Source of the DNA: an uncultured Muribaculaceae bacterium
Lineage (GTDB): Bacteria > Bacteroidota > Bacteroidia > Bacteroidales > Muribaculaceae
Direction of reading: 5' to 3'
Length of the DNA: 64,000 bases
Assembly (NCBI GenBank): GCA_910587235.1
Contig: CAJUKD010000010.1
Span: forward strand, 1 to 64,000
The position numbers were made by a program, and so were the translations under genes. Positions 27,911 through 36,575 of the stretch are shown here, piece after piece (the first letter of the stretch is position 1; every line of letters begins with the position of its first letter). Below the pieces are notes generated by a model. That model searched no databases, had not been told where the DNA came from, and saw only the letters and a list, made by a program, of their open reading frames with translations.

Positions 27911-27924
27911 CATCAAATTTGATG
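27911..27924. promoter_or_regulatory. Perfect 14-bp palindrome just upstream of the C10 peptidase start
   Basis: CATCAAATTTGATG is its own reverse complement and lies 2 bp before the ATG. It could be an operator or a leader hairpin. Confidence 0.35.
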
Positions 27925-27952
27925 AGATTACTGAATTGCGCGCTATTTTTCA

Positions 27953-27983
27953 CAAAGATACTATATCAAATCCAAAAAGCAAA
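27953..27983 (-). promoter_or_regulatory. Promoter of the C10 peptidase locus
   Basis: On the minus strand TTTG (27980-27983) and TATCTTTG (27953-27960) are 19 nt apart. The ATG at 27908 is 44 bp downstream. The promoter is intact although the gene is broken. Confidence 0.7.
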
Positions 27984-28222
27984 TATTTTGCAACTGAAAT
28001 CATACCAATAGCGCCAAGAAGCACACAAAACACACATCCATCATATCCAAATGCACACCACCGACAAAGAAAGAAATTCGACCATAACATGCAATGTAAA
28101 GAACCGCTTTATCCTACCTGTCCGCCTCCGAAAACTGCCGTTCTTTCAAATTTTCCATTATATGATTAATGTAAGAACTAAAAAAATCACAAGGCGGCAA
28201 ACCAAAACGGCGCTTTCCGAGT
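27984..28222. other. AT-rich spacer without a supported gene
   Basis: The gap between the C10 locus and the PCMD gene spans 416 bp in all (27909-28324). Apart from the promoter elements listed separately, only short frames without homology-like content occur. No terminator or RNA structure was recognised. Confidence 0.5.
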
Positions 28223-28230
28223 TATTTTTG
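28223..28230 (+). promoter_or_regulatory. -7 box of the PCMD-protein gene
   Basis: TATTTTTG lies 94 bp before the chosen ATG at 28325. No -33 match was found. Confidence 0.5.
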
Positions 28231-28324
28231 TAACTTTACCACCGTGCTCAATACTTTGTGGCAAAGTCAAGTGCCGCCTTTTTTCCGGCGGCTGAGTTTC
28301 AACTATAAGACATACACCCAACTT

Positions 28325-29287
28325 ATGAAAGTCAGATTTTTTCTTTTAGCATCAGCCATGCTGGCCGCAGCCACCGGCATAGCGGCACAAAAGGTCGAGC
28401 CTATAAAATATGGTGATTTCGAGAACTGGATTACCCGCAACATCAAGGAATCGGGCATCATAGGCGGCAAGACAAAGCAGGTCTACGCCATAGGTCCCAC
28501 GGCGACCGTCGACGGCGACAAGCCCTACACCAACGCCGGCGGCTCGCCATGGGCATCGTCCAACATAATGGCCAAGGTGGTAGGAATCACCAAGACCAGC
28601 AACGCCGTATTCCCAGAACAGCGCTCGGCCGGAAACCGCTGCTGCAAGATGTCGACCATACTCGAGAACTGCAAGGCCATAGGGCTTATCAACATCGACG
28701 TGGTAGTGGCCGGCTCCATCTTCTTAGGCTACATGAAAGAACCCATAACATCAACATCAGACCCCTACAGCAAGATGGAGATGGGCATCCCGTTCACACG
28801 CCGCCCCAAAGCGCTGGTCTACGACTATAAGGTCTACGTGCCTGAAGGCGGCACACGCCTTTATTCGTCGGGATTCGGCAAGAAAAAGACCCTGCCAGGC
28901 TCCGATTTCGCCGAGGCCTACATCATACTGCAGCAACGCAGCGAGGACGCCGACGGCCGGATCACGGCACGCCGCGTCGGCACCGGACGCGAACGATTCG
29001 GGCGCTCTACAGCCGGGTGGCAGAACGGCCACCGCCTCCCCGTCGACTACGGCGACATAACAGGCCGCCCCGACTACAAGCCCTGGATGGGGCTACTCAA
29101 CGGCGACCGGGCCTACTACGCCCGAAATTCCCGTGGCAAGATGGTGCCCGTGGAGGAAACAGGCTGGGCCGATGCCGACGCCACGCCCACCCACATGCTG
29201 GTGATGTTCTCGTCGGGCTGCGGCGAAGCCTACGTAGGCACAGTCGGCATGTCAATCTCGGTCGACAACATAGGATTGGAGTATTAG
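28325..29287 (+). CDS. PCMD-domain secreted protein
   Basis: A 320-residue exported protein starting MKVRFFLLASAMLAAATGIAAQ (signal peptide, cleavage after the AAQ region). An upstream ATG at 28244 gives a 27-residue leader without signal character and was rejected. The mature part has GDFENWITRNIKESGIIGG, RSAGNRCCKMST and YDYKVYVPEGG, hallmarks of the Bacteroidales PCMD (putative carbohydrate metabolism domain) family. No lipobox is seen. The biochemical function is unknown. It stands alone and converges on the MsbA-like gene across a repeat element. Confidence 0.8.
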   Translation: MKVRFFLLASAMLAAATGIAAQKVEPIKYGDFENWITRNIKESGIIGGKTKQVYAIGPTATVDGDKPYTNAGGSPWASSNIMAKVVGITKTSNAVFPEQRSAGNRCCKMSTILENCKAIGLINIDVVVAGSIFLGYMKEPITSTSDPYSKMEMGIPFTRRPKALVYDYKVYVPEGGTRLYSSGFGKKKTLPGSDFAEAYIILQQRSEDADGRITARRVGTGRERFGRSTAGWQNGHRLPVDYGDITGRPDYKPWMGLLNGDRAYYARNSRGKMVPVEETGWADADATPTHMLVMFSSGCGEAYVGTVGMSISVDNIGLEY

Positions 29288-29309
29288 AGCAAAAAAAGGG
29301 GAGGTGAAG

Positions 29310-29445
29310 TCTAAAGTAATAAGTTAAAGGAGTTAAAGTAGATGTTTTGTTGATATATAAGACGTGCCGGGGCACGTCAGTATGTTCGGCCTGAATCCAT
29401 TATTTTAACTTGCGCCGCAGACGCAACTCGACTTTATACTTTAAA
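29310..29445 (-). repeat. Composite intergenic repeat, copy B
   Basis: Read on the minus strand it runs AAAGTCGAGTTGCGTCTGCG, GGCGCAAGTTAAAATAATGG, TTCAG, then the palindrome at 29361-29378, TTATATATCAACAAAACATC and TACTTTAACTC. Copy A at 45641-45752 matches in the same order, and copy C at 36410-36495 matches over its 3' part. Confidence 0.75.
29361..29378. repeat. Dispersed palindrome, copy 1
   Basis: GACGTGCCGGGGCACGTC, between convergent genes and inside composite element B. Confidence 0.85.
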
Positions 29446-29471
29446 CTCTTCAAAAACCTTCTTTTCATACA

Positions 29472-31322
29472 TTACAGCGCCTGCATCTCGACAAGGCGGC
29501 GATAGTAGCCGCGTGCGTCGGGGGAAAGGAGTTGTTCGTGGGTACCGCGCTCGACAATACGTCCCTGATGCAGCACGCATATAAGGTCGGCATTGCGGAT
29601 AGTAGACAGGCGATGAGCTATGACCAGCGTGGTACGATTCTTCATCAGCCGCTCCAGCGCCTGCTGCACAAGCACTTCACTCTCGCTGTCGAGAGCCGAT
29701 GTAGCTTCGTCGAGAATCAGTACAGGCGGATTTTTCAATACCGCGCGGGCTATCGACAGACGCTGTCGCTGCCCTCCCGACAGACGGCACCCGCGATCTC
29801 CTATCGGTGTTTCATAACCGTGTTCGGTAGCCATGATGAAGTCGTGGGCATTGGCTATGCGTGCGGCATCCTCCACCTCTTCGAGAGTAGCCGACTCCAC
29901 TCCGAATGTGATATTGTTGAAAATCGTATCGTTGAACAATATGGCCTCCTGATTGACACAGCCCATCAGCGAGCGCAAGTCGGCCACGCGCAGATCGCGC
30001 AGATCGCGGCCGCCTATGGTCACACGTCCGGCTGTAGGGTCATAGAAACGCGGCAAGAGGTCGGCCAGAGTCGATTTTCCCGAACCGGACTGTCCTACAA
30101 GCGCCACGGTCGATCCCGCCGGAATGTCGAGATCTATATCCGAAAGCACCTCGGTGCCGCCCGAGCCTTCGTAGCTGAAACTAACACCATCGAGGCAGAT
30201 GCCGCAGGCAGAAGCTTCAGGAACGGAAAGCGGCTGGCGGCCGGACGGGTCGGCGATAGGATTGACCGCGCCGAGAATCTTGTCGACACGCTCCATCGAG
30301 GCAAGCCCTTTCTGAATCGAATACATGGCTTTCGACAGCTCTTTGGCCGGATTGATGATGCTGTAGAAAATCACCATATAATATATGAACGACGCGGCGT
30401 TCATCGACGAATAGCCCGACAATATCAGGCTGCCCCCGAACCACAGGATTATGGCTATAGCCGCCGTGCCCAACAGTTCGCTCATCGGATGCGCCAGCGA
30501 CTGGCGGCGCGCCACACGGTTTGAAAGGCGGTAGAATACCTGATTCTCGTCATGGAAACGGCGCCTCACCTTGCTCTCGGCATTGAAAGCCTTTATCACG
30601 CGCAGGCCTCCGAGGGTTTCCTCTATATTCGACATCAGCACACCCCACTGGTTCTGACCTTCAAGCGACGTACGCTTAAGACGCTTTCCGACACGCCCCA
30701 TCACCGTGCCCGCCAGAGGCAGCAGCACGAACACGAATACCGTCAGCTGCCACGAAATAGCTATCATCATCACCAGACAGACGATAATCATCACCGGATT
30801 TTTGAAAAACATGTCGAGCGAAGCCATTATCGAGTTCTCGATTTCAGCCACATCGCCGCTCATGCGTGCCATCACGTCGCCCTTGCGTTCGGAAGTAAAG
30901 AACGATATGGGGAGCGTAGTGATCTTGTCGTATACATAGTTACGCAGGTCGCGCACGATTCCCGAACGCAACGGAATGATGAAATACGAGCCGAGATAGG
31001 TCGCTCCGGTCTTCAGTGCCGTCATAAGCACAAGAGCGGCAGCAAGCAGAGCAAGCGTGCTTATCGGCCCGAAACGCACGATGGACTCCTGTGTATAGTA
31101 ATAGAAATTATTGAAAGCCACATCCTTGAGCGAAGCCGAACCGAGCGGCATATAATGATAGCCCGCTTCCTTGATCTTGAACAGCATTTCAAGAATAGGA
31201 ATAATCAGAGCAAACGAAAAAAGCGTCAGAAAAGCAGCGAGAATATTGAAAAGTATATTCAGCGCGAGAAATTTCTTATAGGGCGGCACGAATCGCCGCA
31301 ATATGACGAATAATTCTTTCAT
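29472..31322 (-). CDS. MsbA-like ABC exporter (fused permease and ATPase)
   Basis: A 616-residue half-transporter starting MKELFVILRR at 31322. An upstream ATG at 31385 lies within the preceding gene and is rejected. Six membrane helices lie within about residues 15-310. The nucleotide-binding domain has Walker A GQSGSGKST, signature LSGGQRQRLS and Walker B VLILDEATSAL. It probably homodimerises and flips lipid A-core or another lipid. The start overlaps the stop of the RsmF-like gene by 4 bp, so it is the last gene of a tightly coupled minus-strand operon. Confidence 0.93.
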   Translation of the reverse strand: MKELFVILRRFVPPYKKFLALNILFNILAAFLTLFSFALIIPILEMLFKIKEAGYHYMPLGSASLKDVAFNNFYYYTQESIVRFGPISTLALLAAALVLMTALKTGATYLGSYFIIPLRSGIVRDLRNYVYDKITTLPISFFTSERKGDVMARMSGDVAEIENSIMASLDMFFKNPVMIIVCLVMMIAISWQLTVFVFVLLPLAGTVMGRVGKRLKRTSLEGQNQWGVLMSNIEETLGGLRVIKAFNAESKVRRRFHDENQVFYRLSNRVARRQSLAHPMSELLGTAAIAIILWFGGSLILSGYSSMNAASFIYYMVIFYSIINPAKELSKAMYSIQKGLASMERVDKILGAVNPIADPSGRQPLSVPEASACGICLDGVSFSYEGSGGTEVLSDIDLDIPAGSTVALVGQSGSGKSTLADLLPRFYDPTAGRVTIGGRDLRDLRVADLRSLMGCVNQEAILFNDTIFNNITFGVESATLEEVEDAARIANAHDFIMATEHGYETPIGDRGCRLSGGQRQRLSIARAVLKNPPVLILDEATSALDSESEVLVQQALERLMKNRTTLVIAHRLSTIRNADLICVLHQGRIVERGTHEQLLSPDARGYYRRLVEMQAL

Positions 31323-32767
31323 AAGCAGTGCGTTGTGACCACATCGGCGGGCGCGTCGGCAGGGAATGCCGAACGCAGGCGCCACTGGTCGGGGTAAAGA
31401 TTGTTAGCCCGTCGGCCTACGCATTTGGCCAGACCGAGGGCTTTGCCGCGGTAGCATGGCAGCAAATAGCCGCGGGGTGCTCCATCAAGAATGTCCGACA
31501 GGGCGTCGCCGTGTAGATAAGCCATCGCCGAGCGGTAATCAAGATCTAAAACCGGAAAAGAGCCTGCGCGAAGCGAGGCGGCCATAGCCAAGGCATGACA
31601 TGGCGCAAGTTCGCGGCCGCGCAAGGCTGCTACAGCGATACCGCAGGCAAGGATGTCGAGTCCGCCGTCGCGCAATGTGGAAGCGAAATCGGCGGAGGCG
31701 GCGGGAACAGCCGTAAGCGTCGCACCGTCAGGCATAAGCATCGCTTTGAACCCGTCGCCCAGACAACGGAGCACATATTCCGCGCCTCCGGACGGAAGCG
31801 CAACGGGCTTTACTCCCTTGCGGCCTTTGTCGCGACGCCGGCAGGATGGAGAAATGTCGGCGGCATCCTTGCGCAGCACAGCAAGGAACAGCCCTTCGCC
31901 GTCGATGCGTCCGGGGATAAAACGGCAGCATGCGTACGGCGTATCTATGCCGCCGGCGACACCGGGATAGTCCGACAGCGCTACCGGCACACTTTCGGCA
32001 CCGTAGTTATCAACCAGCCACGCCACATTCTCTTCGTTCTCGGCACGGTTGAAAGTGCAGGTGCTGTATATCAGGAAACCGCCCGGACGAAGAGTCTGCC
32101 AGAGATTGGCGAGAATCTCCCGCTGGCGGGCGACACAGGAGTCGACAAGAGCAGGAGTCCACTGGGCGACGGCTTCGTCGTCCTTACGCATCATCCCTTC
32201 GCCCGAACATGGCACATCGGCCGCGACAATATCGAATACCGGACCGAGAGCGGCAAGGCGCGCCGTGTCGCCGCGGCTAACGGCCACATTCGATGACCCG
32301 TGCTTCACCACATTTTCCGTCAGGATAGAGGCCCGGCGGAAATCATACTCGTTGGCAAGCACAAAAGCATCGGAGGGAAGAGCGTCGACGGCTGCCAATG
32401 TCTTGCCGCCGGGAGCCGCACAGGCGTCGAGATAACGTATCTGTGTGTTGTCCTGAAAAAAACGCTCCACAAGCTCGGCCACTACAGCCCCCAGAGCCAT
32501 GGACGAGGCATCCTGGACATAATAAAGCCCCTGATGCCATGCCGGATCAAGGGCAAAAACCGGACGACGGGGCAGATAAAAGCCTTGCCCCCCGCTCCAG
32601 GGCACCTCTGTGGCATCGGTCAAAGCCACTGCCGCAGCACCTTTGGCTCGGTTAAGACGTATCGCCACCGACGGCGTGCCGCATGACAGCTCGTGCAACA
32701 GCCCGGCTCCCAGAGGCTCGCCGAGCGCGGTAATCATTTTTATGAATTCAGGATGCAGGGTTTTCAT
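31319..32767 (-). CDS. RsmB/RsmF-family rRNA cytosine-C5 methyltransferase
   Basis: A 482-residue SAM-dependent RNA methylase of the NOL1/NOP2/Sun family. SAM motif I is LDACAAPGGKT, motif IV is ADVPCSGEGMMRK, and the catalytic cysteine motif is YSTCTFNRAENE. The long C-terminal part contains a PUA-like domain as in RsmF, which methylates 16S rRNA. Its start overlaps the stop of the nuclease gene by 4 bp and its stop overlaps the MsbA-like start by 4 bp. Confidence 0.93.
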   Translation of the reverse strand: MKTLHPEFIKMITALGEPLGAGLLHELSCGTPSVAIRLNRAKGAAAVALTDATEVPWSGGQGFYLPRRPVFALDPAWHQGLYYVQDASSMALGAVVAELVERFFQDNTQIRYLDACAAPGGKTLAAVDALPSDAFVLANEYDFRRASILTENVVKHGSSNVAVSRGDTARLAALGPVFDIVAADVPCSGEGMMRKDDEAVAQWTPALVDSCVARQREILANLWQTLRPGGFLIYSTCTFNRAENEENVAWLVDNYGAESVPVALSDYPGVAGGIDTPYACCRFIPGRIDGEGLFLAVLRKDAADISPSCRRRDKGRKGVKPVALPSGGAEYVLRCLGDGFKAMLMPDGATLTAVPAASADFASTLRDGGLDILACGIAVAALRGRELAPCHALAMAASLRAGSFPVLDLDYRSAMAYLHGDALSDILDGAPRGYLLPCYRGKALGLAKCVGRRANNLYPDQWRLRSAFPADAPADVVTTHCL

Positions 32768-33504
32768 CGCAATCGGGATTCAAGCAGAGCCACAACGTGG
32801 TCGCGCATATAAGGAAGTTCAATCACATAAGGACGGCTGTATTCCGGGTGAAACGTACCGAGGCGCCCACAGCGTACTTCTATTCCATATTCGCTCTCGA
32901 GCAGATAACGGTAGACGCTCACCTGAAGGGCATAATGCCAGTATGCGGTGTCGGGCACCGCACCCATCAGCCCCCGGCCGTACTTGCCGTAGCGGTCGGA
33001 TGTGACCGGACGTCCGTCCTCGCCTATAAGCTTGCACGAGCGCTTCCAGTCGTATATGTCGAAATGGCAGCCGTCAAAAGCAAGAAAATCGAGCGTGCCG
33101 GCCACCCTGTATTTTTCGCTGAATATACGCCACTCGCTGCGATAGGGCTTAAGAGTGCGTGCGGCGGCGAACGCAAGGAAATGGCGGAAGGCCACATCGG
33201 ACAATGCCTCAGGCTCAGGTTCCAGTCCGAGATAATGGCGCTCTATGCGTTCGTGGAGCAAGGTACCCTCCTCGCGTGCCCGGCGGCCTTTCTCTTCCCA
33301 CTGCCGCATCAGCTCTTCCGCGCTGACTTCGGCGGTAGCCTTGCGGGCAGCCCAGTATTGTGCGTCGAACTGCTCGAAGCAGGCATCGACAATGGTGGTG
33401 ACAGAGTCACATCTCAGACATGCGTCAACCGTATAGACATGCTCTCCGGAATCAAACTCCACCCGGCTGTCGCGCGGATGTCTGTTGTGCTCGTTGTAAT
33501 CCAT
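32764..33504 (-). CDS. PD-(D/E)XK nuclease-like protein
   Basis: A 246-residue protein. HERIERHYLGL supplies the helix common to Cas4/RecB-type nucleases, GTLDFLAFDG the active-site aspartate, and IYDWKRS the D/E-x-K pair, followed by YALQVSVYRYLLE, the QxxxY helix. Together these mark the PD-(D/E)XK superfamily. The role is unknown, perhaps DNA repair. It lies between a metallopeptidase and an rRNA methylase, overlapping the latter by 4 bp. No CRISPR array or cas gene is near, so a Cas4 label is not warranted. Confidence 0.7.
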   Translation of the reverse strand: MDYNEHNRHPRDSRVEFDSGEHVYTVDACLRCDSVTTIVDACFEQFDAQYWAARKATAEVSAEELMRQWEEKGRRAREEGTLLHERIERHYLGLEPEPEALSDVAFRHFLAFAAARTLKPYRSEWRIFSEKYRVAGTLDFLAFDGCHFDIYDWKRSCKLIGEDGRPVTSDRYGKYGRGLMGAVPDTAYWHYALQVSVYRYLLESEYGIEVRCGRLGTFHPEYSRPYVIELPYMRDHVVALLESRLR

Positions 33505-33506
33505 AT

Positions 33507-34259
33507 TCAGAACACGGGAAATTTGAAACGCTTCAGCTCGGCCACAAACTCGGCCTCACGTCCACCGCAATATGAGTCGCAAAGTTCATGAAACTGGCGG
33601 GAGTGGTTCATTTCAGACAGATGCGCCAATTCATGACATATTATATAGTCACGCAAATGAGCAGGCAGGAACACACATCGCGCGCTAAGCTTTATGATAC
33701 CGCGCGACGTACAGGTACCCAGCACGCGGCGGTTGGACGTAAGCTCCCATCCCAGGGGCGACCGTCCTATGGCCGCGGCAAGCTCACGCGCACGGGGCAA
33801 CAGGAGCGCTACCGCCGCATGGCGGGCCAAGGCAAGAAGCCGCGCGTTGATCAGCGAACGCGCAACATCGGAATCACCGGCGGCGGCAATACCATCGGCC
33901 ACCACTATTCTATAGGCGCAAATATCACTTTCCAGGGCAATAATCTCAGCGTTGCCGCGCCGCGGTCGTCCGGCGACAATTTCCACCCGCAATCCCGGAG
34001 CTTCCACCACAGTCCCTACAAGAGAGTTAATGGCGGGCCGCACACGCAGCAGCTCGGGCACCCAGCCTTCAAGAATGCGCTCGTAGTCGTCGACGGGCAT
34101 TCCCGAAGGAATATTGACATGCACTTCAGGACCTACCCACGAGGCCGACATCCGGCGCGACCGCGCACGTGCCGTCACCTTGACTGTGCCAAGGCGCGGA
34201 TGGCGGTAAGAACTTGAAAGCACCCGTGACATGGGTTTCGATTTATCGGATATATTCAT
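33507..34259 (-). CDS. YgjP/SprT-like zinc metallopeptidase domain protein
   Basis: A 250-residue protein whose C-terminal part has CHELAHLSEMNHSRQFHEL, an HExxH-like HELAH zinc site with a third histidine further on (NHSRQFH), as in YgjP/WLM-type metallohydrolases. The N-terminal half is beta-rich with VHVNIPSGMPVDDYERIL. It is probably cytoplasmic. The gene ends 2 bp before the nuclease gene and follows nadK by 21 bp. A later ATG at codon 10 is possible. Confidence 0.82.
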   Translation of the reverse strand: MNISDKSKPMSRVLSSSYRHPRLGTVKVTARARSRRMSASWVGPEVHVNIPSGMPVDDYERILEGWVPELLRVRPAINSLVGTVVEAPGLRVEIVAGRPRRGNAEIIALESDICAYRIVVADGIAAAGDSDVARSLINARLLALARHAAVALLLPRARELAAAIGRSPLGWELTSNRRVLGTCTSRGIIKLSARCVFLPAHLRDYIICHELAHLSEMNHSRQFHELCDSYCGGREAEFVAELKRFKFPVF

Positions 34260-34280
34260 GAAAGCGTCTACAGTTAATAT

Positions 34281-35165
34281 CTACATCTCGCCTTCCGCTC
34301 CCCAGCGGAGCTTTTCGCGAAGCGTATCGGCAAAGGAACGCTCACGCAGATGCATCAGCCTCAGTTTGAACGGCGCGGCGCAAAGCGATATTTTCGTCCC
34401 TGTTTCAAGCGAAAGCGAACGGCCGTCGAGCGACAGGCGCACATGCGAGGCACGGCCTCCCGGCACTATGTCTATACGGGATTCGCCGGCCACGACCAGA
34501 GGCCGCATCGACAGCGAATGGGCGGCAATGGGTGCTATGACACGCACATCGAGAGTAGGCTGCACGATAGGACCTCCTATCGACAGATTATAGGCCGTGC
34601 TGCCCGTGGACGTGCACACCAGCAGGCCATCAGCCCTGTAGCGGGCCAACGGAGCGCCGTCGATGCTTACATCAGCGGTAATCATCGAGGAATTCTCTTC
34701 CTTGCCCACCGAAACCTCGTTGAGCGCATACGGCCAGAAGCGGGAAGTATCGATGCAAGAGGCCTCGACACGGATAAGTCCGCGCTCCTCTGTGCGGAAC
34801 ACTTCTCCGCAGCGGTCGAGCATAGCGGGAAGATCAGGCAGACACCCTACAGGCAATGCCGCCAGATAGCCCAGATGACCGGTATTGACACCTACGACAG
34901 GAACAGGCTTGCCGGCAAGCCACATGGCCGTGCGCAACAGCGTGCCGTCGCCGCCGAGGCTGACGGCATAGTCGGCCGTAAAATCAGGGCTGTCGACAAC
35001 ACGGCGCACGGGAGCAAGAGCCTTAGGCATGATTTCCCGGAGATGCGTATACAGTTTGCGGTGCATGACCACTTCACACCCGCGGGCGCCCAGCTCGTCC
35101 AGAAAGCGGACAAGGAGGTCGCTGTAATCATATTGCCGGCGGCTGCCGTAGATGGCTATCTTCAT
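34281..35165 (-). CDS. nadK: NAD kinase
   Basis: A 294-residue enzyme that phosphorylates NAD to NADP using ATP. SLGGDGTLLRTAM carries the family's GGDG motif, then NTGHLGYLA and LNEVSV, and the SIGGPIVQPTLDVRVIAPIAAHSL stretch contributes to the active site. The length fits the family. It lies in the operon between the ACT-like gene (18 bp upstream) and the metallopeptidase gene. Confidence 0.96.
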   Translation of the reverse strand: MKIAIYGSRRQYDYSDLLVRFLDELGARGCEVVMHRKLYTHLREIMPKALAPVRRVVDSPDFTADYAVSLGGDGTLLRTAMWLAGKPVPVVGVNTGHLGYLAALPVGCLPDLPAMLDRCGEVFRTEERGLIRVEASCIDTSRFWPYALNEVSVGKEENSSMITADVSIDGAPLARYRADGLLVCTSTGSTAYNLSIGGPIVQPTLDVRVIAPIAAHSLSMRPLVVAGESRIDIVPGGRASHVRLSLDGRSLSLETGTKISLCAAPFKLRLMHLRERSFADTLREKLRWGAEGEM

Positions 35166-35183
35166 AGAAATTAAAAACTTGAA

Positions 35184-35549
35184 TCACAGATCCAGATACC
35201 GCAACAGGCCGTCCATGCGCTGACGCAATGTGTCGGAATCGGCACCGTCGGCATTCCGAACCAATAGCACGGTATAGCCGTAGCGCTCAAGCGAGCGGGC
35301 GACGGATTCGGCACTGCGGTGACTGACCCGCAGGTCAAAAAGCATCGACAGGGACGTATCCGCCGGCACCTGCGACATCGTGTCGACCACATTGAGATTA
35401 AGGACATGGGCATCGCAGTCCTCGACCGCACAGGCTACTCGCGAGGCGCTGTAATCCTCTCGGCGGCAAGCCACAAGCAGGCGGGAACTGTCGGCAACCG
35501 GCGGAAAAAGAGCCTCCGGAGCTGAAAACTTTATCGCTTTTGCATTCAA
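35184..35549 (-). CDS. Short ACT-like protein, apparently lacking the CBS domains of its relatives
   Basis: A 121-residue protein. The segment LNLNVVD...SLSMLFDLRVSHRSAESVARSLERYGYTVLLV looks like the C-terminal ACT-like region of the CBS-domain proteins commonly found beside nadK or pdxJ in Bacteroidetes. The upstream CBS pair is absent, and the divergent pdxJ gene leaves no room for it. The first start is TTG at 35547-35549, and the frame stays open to 35634 without an ATG. The next ATG is codon 58. It may be a shortened regulator or a decaying gene. Confidence 0.5.
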   Translation of the reverse strand: MNAKAIKFSAPEALFPPVADSSRLLVACRREDYSASRVACAVEDCDAHVLNLNVVDTMSQVPADTSLSMLFDLRVSHRSAESVARSLERYGYTVLLVRNADGADSDTLRQRMDGLLRYLDL

Positions 35550-35576
35550 ATTCTTTCGCGGTTTATTATTTCTGAC

Positions 35577-35584
35577 TAATTTTG
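35577..35584 (+). promoter_or_regulatory. -7 box of pdxJ
   Basis: TAATTTTG lies 90 bp before the pdxJ ATG, in the divergent gap with the ACT-like gene. Confidence 0.5.
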
Positions 35585-35674
35585 TAGTCTGAAAAAGAGT
35601 CAGGAAACTGATAACGATTTTGGAAATACAAAATTACGTTTTTTTTCCTGACCGCGGAAGCAAAAAAGCATAAT

Positions 35675-36397
35675 ATGACAAACTTAAGCGTTAACATAAA
35701 CAAAATAGCCACTTTGCGCAACGCCCGCGGAGAGAACCGTCCGTGCGTTACCGACGCCGCACTCGACATAGAGCGCTTCGGAGCCGACGGCATCACCGTC
35801 CATCCGCGACCCGACGAGCGCCACATACGCCGCGACGACGTGTACCGCCTGCGCCCGCTGCTACGCTCCGAATTCAATATTGAAGGCAACCCGACCCACG
35901 AATTCGTCGATCTGGTGCTCAGCGTGCGCCCCACACAGGTCACACTGGTTCCCGACGCCCCCGACGCGCTCACATCGTCGGCCGGCTGGGACGTGGAGGC
36001 AAACGCCGAATTCCTGTCATCGCTCGTCGAACGTTTCAAGGAAGCCGGCATACGAAGCTCGATCTTCGTCGACGCCGATCCCAACGTAATACGCGCGGCG
36101 GCCGCCACCGGAGCCGACCGCATAGAGCTGTACACCAAGCCATACGCCGACGCCTACGACCGCGACCCCGAAGCAGCTGTAGCCCCCTTTGCCGAAGCGG
36201 CACGAGTGGCACGAAGCCTCGGACTGGGAGTCAATGCCGGCCACGACCTGAACCTCGACAATCTCGCTTTTTTCAGCCGCAGCATCCCCTTCCTGAGTGA
36301 AGTATCGATAGGCCATGCGCTTATATGCGACGCCCTCTACCTCGGACTCGAAGAAACCGTACGACGCTACAAAGCAGCACTTGCCAACGACAGGTAG
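35675..36397 (+). CDS. pdxJ: Pyridoxine 5'-phosphate synthase
   Basis: A 240-residue TIM-barrel enzyme that condenses 1-deoxyxylulose-5-phosphate with 3-amino-2-oxopropyl phosphate to give pyridoxine phosphate, the vitamin B6 ring. Family blocks are LSVNINKIATLRNARG, GADGITVHPRPDERHI, FNIEGNPTHEFVDLV, VTLVPDAP and GVNAGHDLNLDNL, followed by EVSIGHALI. The start LSVNINK is the standard N-terminus. PLP is also the cofactor of GadB and SufS in this window. Confidence 0.97.
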   Translation: MTNLSVNINKIATLRNARGENRPCVTDAALDIERFGADGITVHPRPDERHIRRDDVYRLRPLLRSEFNIEGNPTHEFVDLVLSVRPTQVTLVPDAPDALTSSAGWDVEANAEFLSSLVERFKEAGIRSSIFVDADPNVIRAAAATGADRIELYTKPYADAYDRDPEAAVAPFAEAARVARSLGLGVNAGHDLNLDNLAFFSRSIPFLSEVSIGHALICDALYLGLEETVRRYKAALANDR

Positions 36398-36409
36398 AAA
36401 CAGCTTGAA

Positions 36410-36495
36410 GCCGAACGCAGGGACGCGCCCCGGCACGTCTTATATATCAGACAAAACATTTGCTTTAGCTCTTAACTTATTACTTCAGACCAACA
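36410..36495 (+). repeat. Composite intergenic repeat, copy C (partial)
   Basis: From the palindrome at 36422 onward, TTATATATCAGACAAAACAT, TTGCTTTAGCTC, TTAACTTATTACTTCAGAC matches copy B on the other strand. The 5' half with the GCGCC hairpin is missing. Confidence 0.7.
36422..36439. repeat. Dispersed palindrome, copy 2
   Basis: GACGCGCCCCGGCACGTC, one arm position altered. Confidence 0.8.
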
Positions 36496-36517
36496 AAAAA
36501 CCTATACTCCCCTCCAA

Positions 36518-36535
36518 GACGTGCCGCGGCACGTC
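36518..36535. repeat. Dispersed palindrome, copy 3
   Basis: GACGTGCCGCGGCACGTC followed by CCTAC, 41 bp before the exbB ATG. Confidence 0.85.
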
Positions 36536-36575
36536 CCTACATGAAATCCTCTAACCCTAACCCACTATACTCCAA

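Noticed and set aside
28051..28233. A 60-codon frame before the PCMD gene
   Set aside because: AT-rich spacer, no start context, and the frame covers the -7 box.
31323..31385. Upstream extension of the MsbA-like protein
   Set aside because: It lies inside the RsmF-like gene, and the 4-bp overlap start at 31322 gives the normal exporter N-terminus.
32764..33504. Calling the nuclease-like gene cas4
   Set aside because: No CRISPR context and no iron-sulfur cysteine cluster is evident.
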